DNA of 64,000 bases from Liquidambar formosana (GCA_039720395.1 CM077821.1:310001-374000); one strand, 5' to 3'. Positions 33,771 through 44,849 are shown, counted from the stretch's first letter. Made by a program: numbers and translations. The notes: generated by a model from the sequence alone, not told the origin.

Positions 33771-35131
33771 GGGAATTTTGGCCATAGCCCCCTAGTATAA
33801 GATACGTTTTAGAATAGAACCCAAAACAAATTTGATTCCCTCAAAACCCCTTTTGAGCATGAATGGTCAAAACTACCGCCATTTTACACAACTAACACTA
33901 ATTACACCCGTGCCACCGTAATAGCTTCTTACTATTCAAACAATAATATTAGGGATTTCCGTTTATTGCTGGAGATATTGTTGGCAAGAATCTCGACGGA
34001 AAATTCAAGGAAGACGGAATAGATAGATCGACGATATCTTCCTTCATTTGGGTGGTTCCATTTTGGGTGATTGTGCTAGGGTTTTCACTAGAGAAGAGAA
34101 AAAAGGGGTAAACACTAGATCTAAAAAAAAAATAAAAAAAAATGGAGGATTGCATCCACTGTTGCTAACCAGCCCCATCGTGATTTCACTCTCGTCGACC
34201 AAGAAAATTGCTTAATTTGTATATAAAATAATAACAGTTTACTATTGTGTGCTTTGTAAAATTTATACAGACAATAGTAACAGTTTACTATTGTGCGTTT
34301 TGAAAAATTAATACAGACAATAGTAACAGTTTACTATTGTGTGCTTTAAAAAAATTATACACCAAATAGTAACAGTTTACTATTGTCTTTCAAAAATTAT
34401 ATGACAATACAGTAACAACTTGCTATTTACGTTATAAAAAAACACTACAATGAATTAAACTCAAACATTAAGCAGGAGCCCCCAAAAAATGGACCGATCT
34501 GGAGTTGCAAACAAAGACACACAAAAAAAAAACACAGATATGGACTTTGGAGATGAAAAGAAGAAGAAGAAGAAGAAGAAGAAGAAGACGAAGAAGAAAC
34601 AGAAGACAGCTATGACAGGGCGACGGAAGAGAGAGGGAGTTCGGAGAAGGCCGTCGTCGGAGAAGGTTTGGTCATGGCCTTGATGAAGAGCCGCCGGAGA
34701 AGAAGCTACTGTCAACGTCGTTTCCATGGAAACCAAAACCGCCACTGGTGGTCGGCGTTGGAGCTCAATGGACCTTTTTAATCTTTTTTGGGCTTTGAAT
34801 TGGCGCAAATGAAGCTGTTGGAGAAGGTGCTCACAATGACGACTTCTCTCTCTCTCCTCTCTCTCTTCCCCCCCCCTCTCTCTCTTTCTTCATGATGTTA
34901 TCACCAGATTTGGGAAACCAAATCTGGTTCCATAGTCGAAGGTCCCCCCCCCCACCCTTCCAGTTAAAAAATCTACGGTATAAATATAAAAGGCTAAAAC
35001 AGGAATTTTTTAAAAATTGTTTCCCTTATCCTTAAAGAATCTCTAAAAAATGGGGTTATGGAGTTAAAAATTCTTATGGTGGGTTTATTGTTAAAAGCCA
35101 TCCCCTATTAGGGGTAATTGCTAATTTCCCC
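33771..35131. mobile_element. MULE A: 1361-bp Mutator-like element, 9-bp TSD TTATTTCAT
   Basis: TTATTTCAT lies on both sides (33762-33770, 35132-35140), and the other TNL tails show the uninterrupted target (CCCTTTATTTCATTCAC). The ends GGGAATTTTGGCCATAGCCC and GGGTAATTGCTAATTTCCCC are loosely inverted and match the two ends of MULE B in opposite order. The inside holds a tandem array of CAATAGTAACAGTTTACTAT-type units (34226-34430), a GAA run (34556-34590) and no transposase. It is a non-autonomous relative of MULE B. Confidence 0.9.
34226..34430. repeat. Tandem 46-bp repeats with a palindrome (MULE A)
   Basis: About four and a half copies of a 46-bp unit. Each carries CAATAGTAA-CAG-TTTACTATTG, whose arms pair over 9-10 bp around a short loop. 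The same kind of imperfect palindrome is scattered through MULE B. Confidence 0.85.
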
Positions 35132-35399
35132 TTATTTCATTCACATTGTGCTTCTACAAACAAAATAGCCATGTATACAGCAGTCTATTTCCTTTTACTG
35201 CTTAATAGAATCCCTTTCAAAGGGAATAAAAGAAAAGAATAGAAAAGAAAAAAGATCACAAATGCATATGTGATCAAAAGATCAAAATTGTTCTGACGGT
35301 CCATAAGTTTTACAGATGTGTGGAAGTATAAGAGCAAAGAATAGAACAAACAACAAGAGTATAGAGAGACTTACCATGTCAAGATCATTACAGGGATTC

Positions 35400-35530
35400 T
35401 GTGGAGGGAAAGTAGTCGTTTTGTTTGTTGACTTGATGATAATGATGCATCAAGATGATCCAACTTCTGGCTTTTTTATTACTTGGAACAAACTTGATTC
35501 TTACTCTGATCAATGACAATTGATATTGGG
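35400..35530 (-). other. TNL-c 3' tail
   Basis: TTGACTTGATGATAATGATG, CATCAAGATGATCCAACTTC and TTGATTCTTAC match the tails of the other units. It follows the stop codon at 35536 directly, so it is the likely 3' untranslated region. No poly-A signal was chosen. Confidence 0.55.
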
Positions 35531-35535
35531 ACATT

Positions 35536-35558
35536 TCAATAATCACTCCAATCATAAC
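35536..35558 (-). CDS. TNL-c exon 5 (terminal mini-exon)
   Basis: Acceptor TGCTATTCAG precedes GT TAT GAT TGG AGT GAT TAT TGA, giving GYDWSDY and a stop. The intron is 88 bp (GTATATCTC to TTCAG). A closer AG at 35601 would make a 46-bp intron, short for plants, but is in the same frame. TNL-b and TNL-x keep the same GTATATC donor and a TTCAG site, which supports the exon. Confidence 0.6.
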
Positions 35559-38500
35559 CTGAATAGCAAATAGGGAAAGAAAAGCAGTCAAGGAAAATCC
35601 CTGTTGCAAAGAGAAAATAGTAATTCAACATAAAATTGAGATATACCAGGCCATCTGATCCCTCCATGTGCTGTATTCTTCTTTGGCACTACCTCTATTG
35701 ATTCTTCGTTTCTCCACCACATTGCCTCCTCTGAATTCGTAAGTATTGATGTGTTTGGCAAATTCAGTGAATTTTCGATCAACTTGCATCCAGAAATGTC
35801 TAACAACATTAAGGATATCAATTCCTCAAGTCCCAGGATCTTACTTAGTTTCTCACACTCGAAAGCAACTAACTTCTTTAATCTTTTTAGGTTTGACAAA
35901 TCAGGTGATTTCTCAAATTTGCATGCAGCAATGTCCAACATTTCCAAGGATTCGAGTTCCTCAAATCCCAGGATCACATTAAAATCCTCCCAACCACGAA
36001 ATTTTAATTCCTTCAATTTTTTCAGGTTTGACAGATCCATTAACCTTTCCAGTGATGTGCAGTATGACATGTCCAATATCTCTAAGGATATCAAAAACCT
36101 AAGGCCCTCAACCTCAACTAACTTCCGGCATTTACAAATGTTTAGTTCGTTTAGCATTCCCAAGTTTGATAGATCTGGTAATCCTTCTAAGGATTCACAC
36201 ATTGATGTGTCCAAGTACCTTAAACATTCTAGCTGTTCAAGCCCGTCAAGCTTAGCTAGCCTTCCACACTTATATACGGTCAAACTTGTCAATGATTTTA
36301 ATTTCCCAAGGCCTTGAATCTGCACTAGCTTAGGGCACCAATCAACATATAAGGTTGACATATTTTCCAAATTTGACTGAAAAGGCAATCTTTCCAATGA
36401 TTTACTATAGGAGATATGTAGTTCGAATAAACCTGAGGGAAGCCCCAGAATATATTTAAGATTCTTGGAATCTACTTTGAGTATCTTGAGCCGAGAAAGG
36501 GCACCAATCTCTGCTGGTATGGTGCTAATGCTGGTTTCACCCAAAGTCAAGATCTCCAACTCGGACAATTTCTCAATATCTTCAGGAATTTCCACCAGAT
36601 CATAGCATTTGAAAAAGTTCAACTCCTTTAAACTCTTCAGTTTAGAGAGACTTGGGAATGTCTTCATTGATTCGCATGTGACACGTAGACTCGTTAAACT
36701 AGAGGGAAGCTCTGGCAGCGATTGAAGCTTTCCAAAGGCTAAATCAAGGGTTTGGAGTCTATTAAGCTCACAAATGCTCCTTGGTAGGCCAGAAATTTTG
36801 GTAAAATCTAATTTCAATATTCTCAAAGAGGATAGTCTACTAATATCAGGAATTTCACCTCGCAATTCAAGACATTTTGAGGCATTTATCTCTTCAATCT
36901 TCTCTAAATTTGCAATGGCATCAGGTAACTCTGTTATTGAGGACCTTGAAATGTCAAGCACTCTCAAACTTGTTAGATTCCCAATCGATGGGTCAATTTC
37001 AACCAATCCTTGACAATCTTTAAGAATCAATATCTCTAAAGCTTCAAACGTGGAAAGGTCAGGAGTTCTGAACATGCCATAACAACTTGTGAGATTTAGA
37101 ACTTTCAAATTTTTTGCCATCTGTAAAGCAAAAAACAAAAAAAAAAAAAGGAAAAAAGAGGAAGAAAAGAGGTTACCAAGAAGTATAGGATGTGACAATA
37201 TAAACAAAAGTAGAGATATTCTATGAGACCTTCATTTGATTCCATGTCTCCCAGTTGTCACTCAAGATGCTCCATGATATATCGAGAATGACTAAATTCT
37301 CTAGATAAAAATTGGTTACCCTATAAAGCTGCAAAAATCCGTGCCATTTAAGCCATCTTAATTTTGAAAAAAGATGCTTTAAATCTCTGACATATGTTTT
37401 ACCTCCACAAGGTATTCCTTCATCCACTTGGAGATACCTTAGATTGTTTAGTAGCCCAAACTTTTTCATTGGAAAAGACTCCATCTCGCCCACAAAGTGG
37501 GTAGGCTTAATACAGAGGACTTCAACATTGATGGCTTCATCCTTCTGGGTTTCCTGCAAATAGAAAACCTTAAAATAAATATAGAATGTTCAGGAAGATG
37601 AAATAAATGTTAAGGATTATTTTCTATCTTTCATGCATCTTTTTAATAATTGGTTTACGTTCAAAGAACATCAAAGCAGAGTAAAACCGTAACCTATCCC
37701 AACCCCGTCCACCCCTTTACCACCTGGGCTAGGAGTAGGGGCCTCTATCCTGGTCTGCTTAAAGGGATTTTGATTCCTTTTTCTTCTCTCTTTATAAATA
37801 TAAATTTTAAATTAAAAAAAAAAAAAAATCATGTGGAAAACAGAGGGTGTTTGCCCTTAAAAATGCAACTTTTATGGTGCCCAAGTGGCTATCCCCACAA
37901 GAGTAGCTACATCAATTTGTGTTTCTAAAGCATCTTATTTTGTAATTACATGAATGAGGAAGTAAGAAAAATGCTAAATAAGGAGGGTAAAATTCATAAT
38001 GCACTCGTGTCTTACCTTACATTTCTTCATTGTCATCAAGGCATCCTCAGGAGACCACACCCTCCTACGCTTCCATGGCTCATCAAAATTTTCGTGACGG
38101 ACAATATCCCTACCTAGGTCTCTAAGTTGATCATGCATCCATAGCACATTATTATCTCTAATTTTAACCAAACACTTTAGTACAAGGACATCAATCCCAT
38201 CTGCTGGATAAAATTTACAAGCATCCCACATGTAAAAAGCAACACGTTTGTCCTTTCCAATGAAAAGGCATGCAATATCAAGGAAGATCTGTTGTTGCCC
38301 ACGATTTAATGCATCATAACTTATTTTCAACTTTTTTTGGACATCCTCATGCGGTATTTCTTCCAGCATCTCCAATATACCTGGCCAGTTTGATTTTTCC
38401 TTATCACATAAATACGATCCTATAATCTCAAGAGCCAATGGAAGCCCTCCAGCAATGTCTACAAATTCTTTGGAAAGAGTATCATATTCTTCTAGAGGAA

Positions 38501-39930
38501 ATTCCCTCCTAAAGGCATGCATGCTAAATAGTTGAAGAGAATGATTAGATTCCATCAGTGGTGGTTCGTAAGTACTATCTGCAGCAATCCGATTTAGAAC
38601 ATGTTTGTCTCTTGTTGTAACTATGATCCTACTTCCCAAAGCAAACCATTCACACTTTCCTGCAAGCTTATCAAATTGATCAAAGGTATCAACATCATCA
38701 AGAACAATGAGAACTTTCTTTGTGCAAACTCTTTTTTTGATTATGTCAAGTCCTTCATTAACATTAACAATTTTGTCCAAGCCTTTTAGTTTTAGGATCG
38801 TAGAGCAAAGTTCATATTGCAAATCAACAAGACCCTTTTGCTGTGACTTTTCTCGAACATTTTCAAGGAAGCTACATCCTTCAAAGCGCTCAGAGAGTTG
38901 GTTGAAGATGACTTTGGCAATGGTGGTCTTGCCAATACCACCCATGCCAAGGATTCCAACAATCTGTACATCACTAGTGTAAACATTTAAGTAAGTCATC
39001 ATTTTGTCTACATGACGATCCATTCCAAACAAGTTCCCAGGTACATTTATGCTACTCTTCTTTAACTCTACCAAAACCTTTAAAGTAACCTGCCTTGCTA
39101 GTTCTCCTTGATGCCTGCCGAACATAATTGATATCAAAGTGAAAACGCAGCAAATCATAATGCCTAGAAACTTAATAAAATTTAATGCGTACAAACTTTG
39201 GGCAAATTGAATCATACTATAAATAAGGAGGTTATCAGGAGCCATCAAATTACCTATTAGTTTCTTTCTTCAGTTCCAATCCCTTCAGGTCTCCAACCTT
39301 TTTGAGAGCCTCCTTCCATTCCTGGACAGTCTTTTGATCGATATCGACCTTGTGTTGGAGAAAGGCCTGCAGATCGTAACTCCCCCTTTGATGCCGTACA
39401 TCCGAAGGCTCGACGTCAAAGAAAATAGGGAAAATCTTTTGTCCCATACTTGTGTGGCACTCGACCATCTGGGAGAGCTCACGTAGGCACCATTTACTAG
39501 AAGCATAGTTCTTGGAAAATATTGGGATGGAGATTTTCGATTCCTTGATTGCTTTGAGAAGCTCCGGGCCGATGTTTTCCCCTACTCGAAGCTCATTATC
39601 GTCCCTGAAGGTGTGAATTCTGGCCCCGACAAGAGAGGTGTAGAGGAAATCGGTGAAAGTGTGACGAGTGTCTTTGCCACAGAAACTCAGGAAGACTTCG
39701 TATTCCCCTCCTAAGGTGGAGGCGGAGGCGGAGGCGGAGGCGGAAGTGGACGAAGCATCGTTCCCAGCAGTGGCGGCGGTCGCGCTTGGTATGCCCCTCT
39801 CCTTAAACAACTTATGAAACACAAGCAAGGAAAGGAGAATTACAGCGATTCTCATAAGACAAGGTAACCGGAACCACCCCTGGGAGTAGATTTCCACAGT
39901 ACAATAGTGCTTCTCCTCCTTATTCGTCAT
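35536..39930 (-). CDS. TNL-c: complete TIR-NBS-LRR immune receptor (5 exons)
   Basis: The only full-length copy. Exons 39930-39254, 39114-38016, 37553-37230, 37120-35647 and 35558-35536 join in phase (3597 nt, 1198 residues plus TGA). Order: N-terminal hydrophobic anchor (about residues 24-41), Ser/Ala-rich linker, TIR (about 77-218), NB-ARC (about 256-560, P-loop to MHD) and LRRs (about 600-1190). By family it is an intracellular receptor: LRR senses effector or host change, NB-ARC exchanges ADP for ATP, TIR assembles as an NADase that signals through EDS1. The anchor resembles flax L6. Start at 39930 was preferred over an in-frame ATG at 40035 because it lies just before the anchor in a context like TNL-b. 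A MULE sits 259 bp upstream. Border calls are from splice signals and paralogs. Confidence 0.88.
35647..37120 (-). CDS. TNL-c exon 4 (long LRR)
   Basis: A 1474-nt exon from acceptor TTTACAG directly at MAKNLKVLNLTSCYG to donor G/GTATATC. About 20 leucine-rich units of 22-24 residues read without a break, many with the TNL form LKxLxxLxxLDISxC. Variable solvent-side residues of these units are the likely recognition surface. The end, GGIRWPG, leads into the mini-exon. It aligns with the LRR of TNL-a, b, d and x. Confidence 0.88.
37230..37553 (-). CDS. TNL-c exon 3 (NB-LRR linker and first LRRs)
   Basis: A 324-nt exon in phase 0 at both ends (TTTGCAG/GAAACC; ATGAAG/GTCTCA). It starts ETQKDEAINVEVLCIKPTHF and contains FGLLNNLRYLQVDEG, LRWLKWHGF and LENLVILDISWS. 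This is the usual linker after the MHD region followed by two or three LRRs of plant TNLs. Confidence 0.87.
38016..39114 (-). CDS. TNL-c exon 2 (NB-ARC)
   Basis: A 1099-nt exon, acceptor GGCAG, donor AAG/GTAAGA. Motifs by residue of the full protein: P-loop GMGGIGKTT 282-290, RNBS-A near 303-315, kinase-2 VLIVLDDVD 360-368, RNBS-B GSRIIVTTRDK 386-396, GLPLAL from 449, RNBS-D IFLDIACLFIG 502-512, MHD 552-554 followed by QLRDLGRDIV. All key residues for nucleotide binding and switch control are intact, so the receptor should be regulated normally. Confidence 0.9.
39254..39930 (-). CDS. TNL-c exon 1 (membrane anchor and TIR)
   Basis: A 677-nt exon ending AG/GTAATT. After MTNKEEKHYC comes LMRIAVILLSLLVFHKLF, a single hydrophobic segment followed by KERG, as in signal-anchor TNLs. 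The TIR starts EYEVFLSFCGKDTR (usual R replaced by C in SFRG), has BB-loop IHTFRDDNELRVGE, and the catalytic glutamate in SKWCLREL (E151), then PSDVRHQRGSYDLQAF with one extra residue compared with paralogs. An unspliced transcript would end right after KKETNR, because the donor creates TAA. Confidence 0.9.
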
Positions 39931-40188
39931 AATTAATGGATGCCTTCCGACAGGATTTGAAGATTCTGATTCTGATTCAGATGATCGAAGTCGCAAATAA
40001 AGGCCCTCTTTCTCCCTCCATTTTATTCCCACCAAATAATTTTAGCAGAAGATTTCATGGAAACAACTGTTAACTCATGGCAATTGCTGAGGGCTGAGAG
40101 ATTCCATGGAAAAGCACCTCTCTCTCTCTTTTCCTCTCAATGTGAACTCATGACAAAGGCTTATCCAAAAATAAATAAATAAAAAAAA
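39931..40188 (-). promoter_or_regulatory. TNL-c 5' leader / truncated proximal promoter
   Basis: About 258 bp between the start codon and the MULE B end. It contains leader sequence shared with unit y (GAAGATTTCATGGAAACAAC) and a CT-rich tract CACCTCTCTCTCTCTTTTCC on the plus strand. Native upstream sequence (shared with TNL-d) continues only beyond the MULE at about 44.85 kb. No clear TATA box was chosen. Confidence 0.55.
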
Positions 40189-40974
40189 GGGAAAATTAGC
40201 AATAACCCCTATTAGGGGTCTGCCTTTAGTAAAAAACCCTACTTAAGATTTAGTAATTTAATAACCCCTTTTTTTATGTTTTTATTTGTGGTAAGGCAAA
40301 TAGGTGATTTTGTATACCAATTATACCTTTTTTTTTACTTTTCCGTATCTTTTGTATATCAGATATGGAAAAATCAGATTTCCATTTTAAGATAAACATG
40401 TGTAACCATTTTTGGGGGATATCATATCGTGGGATAGGGATTTCGGCTCCATCATTTTTCTCTCTCCTCCAACCAGCGCTGATGAAGGGAATTCAAATCT
40501 CTCTCTCCAAGTGATTGCCTGAGATTCAGTTTGGGTTCGAAGGTGTTTCTCGTTTCATCTCTTTTAGTCGTTTTCCCAGATTTTTGTTGATTTATCTGGA
40601 GTTTAGATGCGAAATCAGTTGTGAATGTGTTCATAGTGTGGATTTTGGAAAGAATAATGTATTGTATTGAAGGTTGTTCGTGAAATATCGTTGGGGGTGT
40701 ATGTAGATTTCAATATACAAATACCGCTGCTGTATATGTAAGTTGTATACATATATTTTTGTTAGTTTTGAGATTTTTTACATGTTTGTATGCATTTGTC
40801 ATTCGAGCATTGATTGGGCTTCATTTTGAGTTGTTTCTTGTATGTATATCATACAAGTGGATGAATAGGTCAAAGATTTTTAAGTACGATGAACTATGTT
40901 GGGGGTGGTATTTTTCACACGATTTGGTTTGCTGGGTTTTAGATGGAAATAGGTGTATATTAAAAATGAGCTGT

Positions 40975-43600
40975 AAACAGTATCATGATACTGTCAATGG
41001 TTTATTTTATGTTTACGTCTTATGAATAGTAAAGTGGTACTGTTGAGAGAATGTCATACATGCTGTTATGTTTTTGGTACATATGTGTTTGTTTTGTTTA
41101 AATTCACACTGTAAATTGATACTGTTTGCGTTGTAATTCAGGTTAATATATACATTTGGATAGCAATGGACGAGAACATATGTTTAATGTATACTTTTGG
41201 CAGGAGGACGATTGTTATGCCTGTAGATGTGCACATATCTTTTTATGATATTCAAGGGTTTGTTTTATTAAACACATAATGGTAACTCCAGTCAATCTAT
41301 TCATCCCATATCCACGGCTTTAAAAGCAGGTGTTAGCAAAGAAAATTGTGAAATTGTACTTCCACCCAACACAAGACGACCAGCAGGGAGGCCAAAGAAT
41401 AGAAGGATACCTTCCATACGAGAGAAGATAAGGCAAATAAAATGTGGCAGATGCGGAAGGCTCAGAACCTATAATAAGAAGACATGTCAAGAACCGATAT
41501 AGCATAATTTTGTTACTCTTTTTATAAGTTTTGATAGTTTTAAATGTTTTAAGTTTGTTCAAGTTTGTTTTATGACGTCTAATTTTATGGACACGGAGTG
41601 ACATTATTTACGTTCCTAATACACGTTGGAATATATGATCTTAGATGCGTATATGATGCCAATGAGTATGTGTCAAATATTACTTCAAACTTACAACAGT
41701 ATAGTGATACTGTTTGTAATGTAAAATAACAAACAGCACTAATTTAACTTTATCGTGCAAATGCCACTACCATGTTAATTTTTCATTGGATATGTGTAAA
41801 AATGATGTTCATTAATTGGAGGTAGTTAATGCTTAAGAGTGCATGGTCTTCGTATTTTCAACTGTCAACAGTAAAATGGTATTGTTGGAAAATGAATAAT
41901 GGTAACTACAGTTGGAGTACGACTTATTTGTGATGCTTTGACATTTTTCCAATCTTATAATCTTCAATAGGAACCCACTGTGTCGATTACTTTGTTGGAC
42001 ATGTGCTAAAATGATGTTCATATTTAATGCATTTGCGTTCATGGTCTTGGTATTTTAAACTATCAACAATAAAGTGGTACTATTGCAAATGCATTCCAAT
42101 AACCATTACCACATTACAAGTTATTGTGCTGAATTCACCTATTGGCAATCTTGTACACATCAGTAATCATATTTTGCGAAAGAAACCTGTACTATCTTTC
42201 ATGAATTTCCTTTTGTTATGATTTCATAACATAAAAATTGACATATTAACAATGAAAAATCAGCAAACACATATTTGATATTCAAATGTAACTATACTTT
42301 TGTACAATAAACCAATAGTCACTGCTTTTTGCCTACTCCTCTTTGGTTTTTCTTGCTCCCTTTGGTTTTTGGATACGCAATAGATAGCTACTTGATTGTG
42401 ATTGCCTCTTTTGCATTTGGTGTTGCTGTTTGTCTGCCCCAACTTGGCGACTATGCTTGCGGTTCATCCCCAATGATTGTGCTTAACTAACCTCTCGATG
42501 GTCAACAGTTTGGATCTCATTTGGTTTTCTGTTATTGTCCTTGACTTCTTCTGTTTGCTTGTATTGCCAACATCTGAACTTGTTTCTGATTAGCAATAGC
42601 AAAGTCAGAATTTGTAAGTTTCAATGTTGTTTTCTAATGAATTAATAACAGTAAACAGTTTCAGTTTACTATTGCATATAATTACACAGTACCAGTTTAC
42701 TGTTGCAATAACAAAGATCAGAAATATGAAATAATAATATGAAACAGTAAGGTAAAGCTATTACAAGTGTATAATTTGTCTGCTATAAATTAGTTCAATG
42801 TTGGGTCAATTTGTGGCACCAACAGTACCAATGTACAGTTGGATCACTATTGAATAAATATTGAATAAACAAAAAACATTACAAAATTTAATATTGAATA
42901 AATATTGCACATTAGTGAATTGGTATTGTTTTTACAACAATAAATTGTATATATTGCATTATATTACAACTATAAAAAAATATTACACATTATAAATGTA
43001 TTCTATTATGTTAGTTTATACTATCTACAATAGTAGTGTGATAATTTTGAGGACTATCATGGCTTGAGATGATTTCAGGCAATATCATATTACACACATG
43101 TGAAAATATAAGTTTGAATATTACCAGTTTACTGTCCATACGTCAATAATTGGAAAAAAATTGGAATGATAAAATAATAATGTGCAATAGTAAATTGATA
43201 CTGTTGGAAGTGTATTATTTTGTCAATATTATTTCACAAGTAATCTTAATATACAAACCAATAATACCAATATAATGTTGGAACAATAATTTTTTAGAAC
43301 CACACAATTACAAGATCAGAGAGATGAAATAATAATGTGCAACAATAAGTTAATGCTGTTGAATGTATTTAATTTGTCAACATTATTTCACAAGAAATCA
43401 TAATATACGCACCAACAGTACCAATATAGTGTTGGAACAATACTTTTCAGAACCACACAATAACAAAGATCAGAAATATGAAATATTAATGCGAAACAAT
43501 AAGGTAATGCTGCTAAAAGCATATAATTTGTCTGCTATAATTTATTTGAATGCTGGGCAATTTGTAGGCACCAACAGTACCAATGTACAGTTGGATCACT
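40975..43600. repeat. Dispersed imperfect palindromes in MULE B
   Basis: Related hairpin motifs occur near 40977 (ACAGTATCATGATACTGT, a perfect 18-bp palindrome), 41025, 41106, 41695, 41868, 42064, 42647, 42687, 42819, 43183, 43340, 43410 and 43570. The consensus is about CAACAGTAnnnTGGTACTGTTG. Spacing is irregular, unlike the tandem array in MULE A. Confidence 0.7.
41281..41502 (+). pseudogene. MULE transposase C-terminal tail
   Basis: A 73-codon reading: SIHPISTALK, then IVLPPNTRRPAGRPKNRRIP and KCGRCGRLRTYNKKTCQEPI before TAG. Plant MURA-type transposases end with just this order, after the SWIM zinc finger: SIHP..., PPxTRRPxGRPKxxRIPS and a CxxC...C zinc knuckle with TCxxPI. The DDE, SWIM and N-terminal parts were not found in frame upstream, so this is a remnant exon or the end of a deleted gene. 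H of the usual knuckle is changed to Y. Confidence 0.88.
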
Positions 43601-44441
43601 ATTTTTTCAAAACCACACAAGAATCAAAACTAAATGGGGTTTTCGCACGCAAAAATTTCCATTCAAACCCAAAAAACGGTGTCGTGGTTCTATATCACTT
43701 CACAAATCCAAATATTTGCATGTCAAATATACCAAATGGAGTTTCTATACGGACCAATTTATTGTTGGGTTTAGATTTTTGCAATATTGTCCACAATATT
43801 TCATTTAAACAAAATCAAACTCATCTACAAAACATACCGACTTATTTGAGTAATATTATTCACACGATTTAATATAAAAACATACCATTTTAATGTTTTG
43901 ATCATGGAAATAAACAAAAAAAAAAAAACAGGCTGAAACAGTAACTCACTTCTTTTCGGCATTTTTGTTCTACAATCGAAACCCCAGATCGTCAATCGTT
44001 GTTCTTCAATCCGTTTCTTCAATCTGTCTTGCAAAACTTCTTGGGAGACGTTCAAACGTGTGGCAAAAACCCTAGAAAAGAGTTATAGTGCTGTTCTAAT
44101 GATGGAAGGTGTGTTTTTGGAAGAATTAAATGTGCCGTATTTTCCTATATTTGCTGCAAAAAAAAAAGGAACGTGGGAAGGTAGGAAGCCTAATTTTTCG
44201 CTTAGGTGTGTGAGATGGCACAGCTGTAAATTATGGCAACTTGTAAAAATAAGGGTGTTTTAGTATTTTTATTGTCAAATGGGGTTTTCACTAAACGTCA
44301 ATTTTAATGGGTTCTATTATCTTAAAACTCTTATACATGGGGGTTTTGGCCAAAATTCCCTAAAAAAAAATCTGACAAAGAAACGTCCCGTAGCTGAAAC
44401 GTTTCGGTGGGGATTTTTTTGGGCACTTCGGTTTCAGGTTA

Positions 44442-44839
44442 GGGAATGGCTACTGCAACCCCCATTCTTATCACCCCACCTTCCATCCTTTAAGTTTTTA
44501 AGATTTTATACAAAATATAAAAGGTTTTTATGAAAACTGACCATGTTGATTATTAGAAAACATCATATTGAACAACTTTGTAGAAGAAAGTTTTTCCTAA
44601 ATCTATCGTTTAAATATACTTTTTAGCCATTTATAACCTTTATTTCATTTTTCGTCAAAAAGTCTACTTAAATGATAGATTTTGAAAAAACTTTCTTCTG
44701 CAAAGTTGTTCAAAATAATGTTTTCTAGTGGACCAAATGGCTGGTTTTTGTAAAAACCTTTTATATTTTTCATGAAATCTTAAAAACTAAAAAAAAAAGG
44801 ATAGGGTGATAAAAATGGGGGGTTGCAATAGCTGTTCCC
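44442..44839. mobile_element. MULE-type MITE, 398 bp, 9-bp TSD
   Basis: Ends GGGAATGGCTACTGCAACCC and GGGTTGCAATAGCTGTTCCC are inverted repeats. TTCAGGTTA (44433-44441) and TTCATGTTA (44840-44848) flank them with one difference. The inside is a long hairpin that matches the copy at 28982-29385 closely. Confidence 0.9.
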
Positions 44840-44849
44840 TTCATGTTAG

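Larger units (their letters stand above)
40189..44360 (+). mobile_element. MULE B: 4172-bp Mutator-like element, TSD TAAAAAAAA
   Basis: TAAAAAAAA flanks both ends (40180-40188 and 44361-44369). The ends are GGGAAAATTAGCAATAACCC and GGGTTTTGGCCAAAATTCCC. Inside, 41281-41502 encodes the last part of a MURA-type transposase. Around it lie a dozen or more imperfect palindromes of the CAACAGTA-n-TACTGTTG kind. The rest of the transposase is missing or decayed, so the copy is non-autonomous now. It is placed 259 bp from the TNL-c start codon and shares ends with MULE A. Confidence 0.9.

Noticed and set aside
34226..34430. CRISPR-like repeat array
   Set aside because: Repeats of 46 bp without unique spacers in plant DNA; they are tandem repeats of a MULE.
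34489..34683. Lysine-rich open reading
   Set aside because: It is produced by a GAA microsatellite inside MULE A and has no domain.
35601..35646. A 46-bp final intron of TNL-c
   Set aside because: Too short for plant splicing; the 88-bp alternative has a better pyrimidine tract and keeps the same frame.
35751..36317. Long plus-strand reading (188 codons)
   Set aside because: It is the antisense frame of the TNL-c LRR exon, and similar antisense frames occur over every LRR block.
40759..41025. Open reading in MULE B before the transposase tail
   Set aside because: Considered as a MULE exon, but no MURA, FAR1 or SWIM motif is visible and composition is that of AT-rich DNA.
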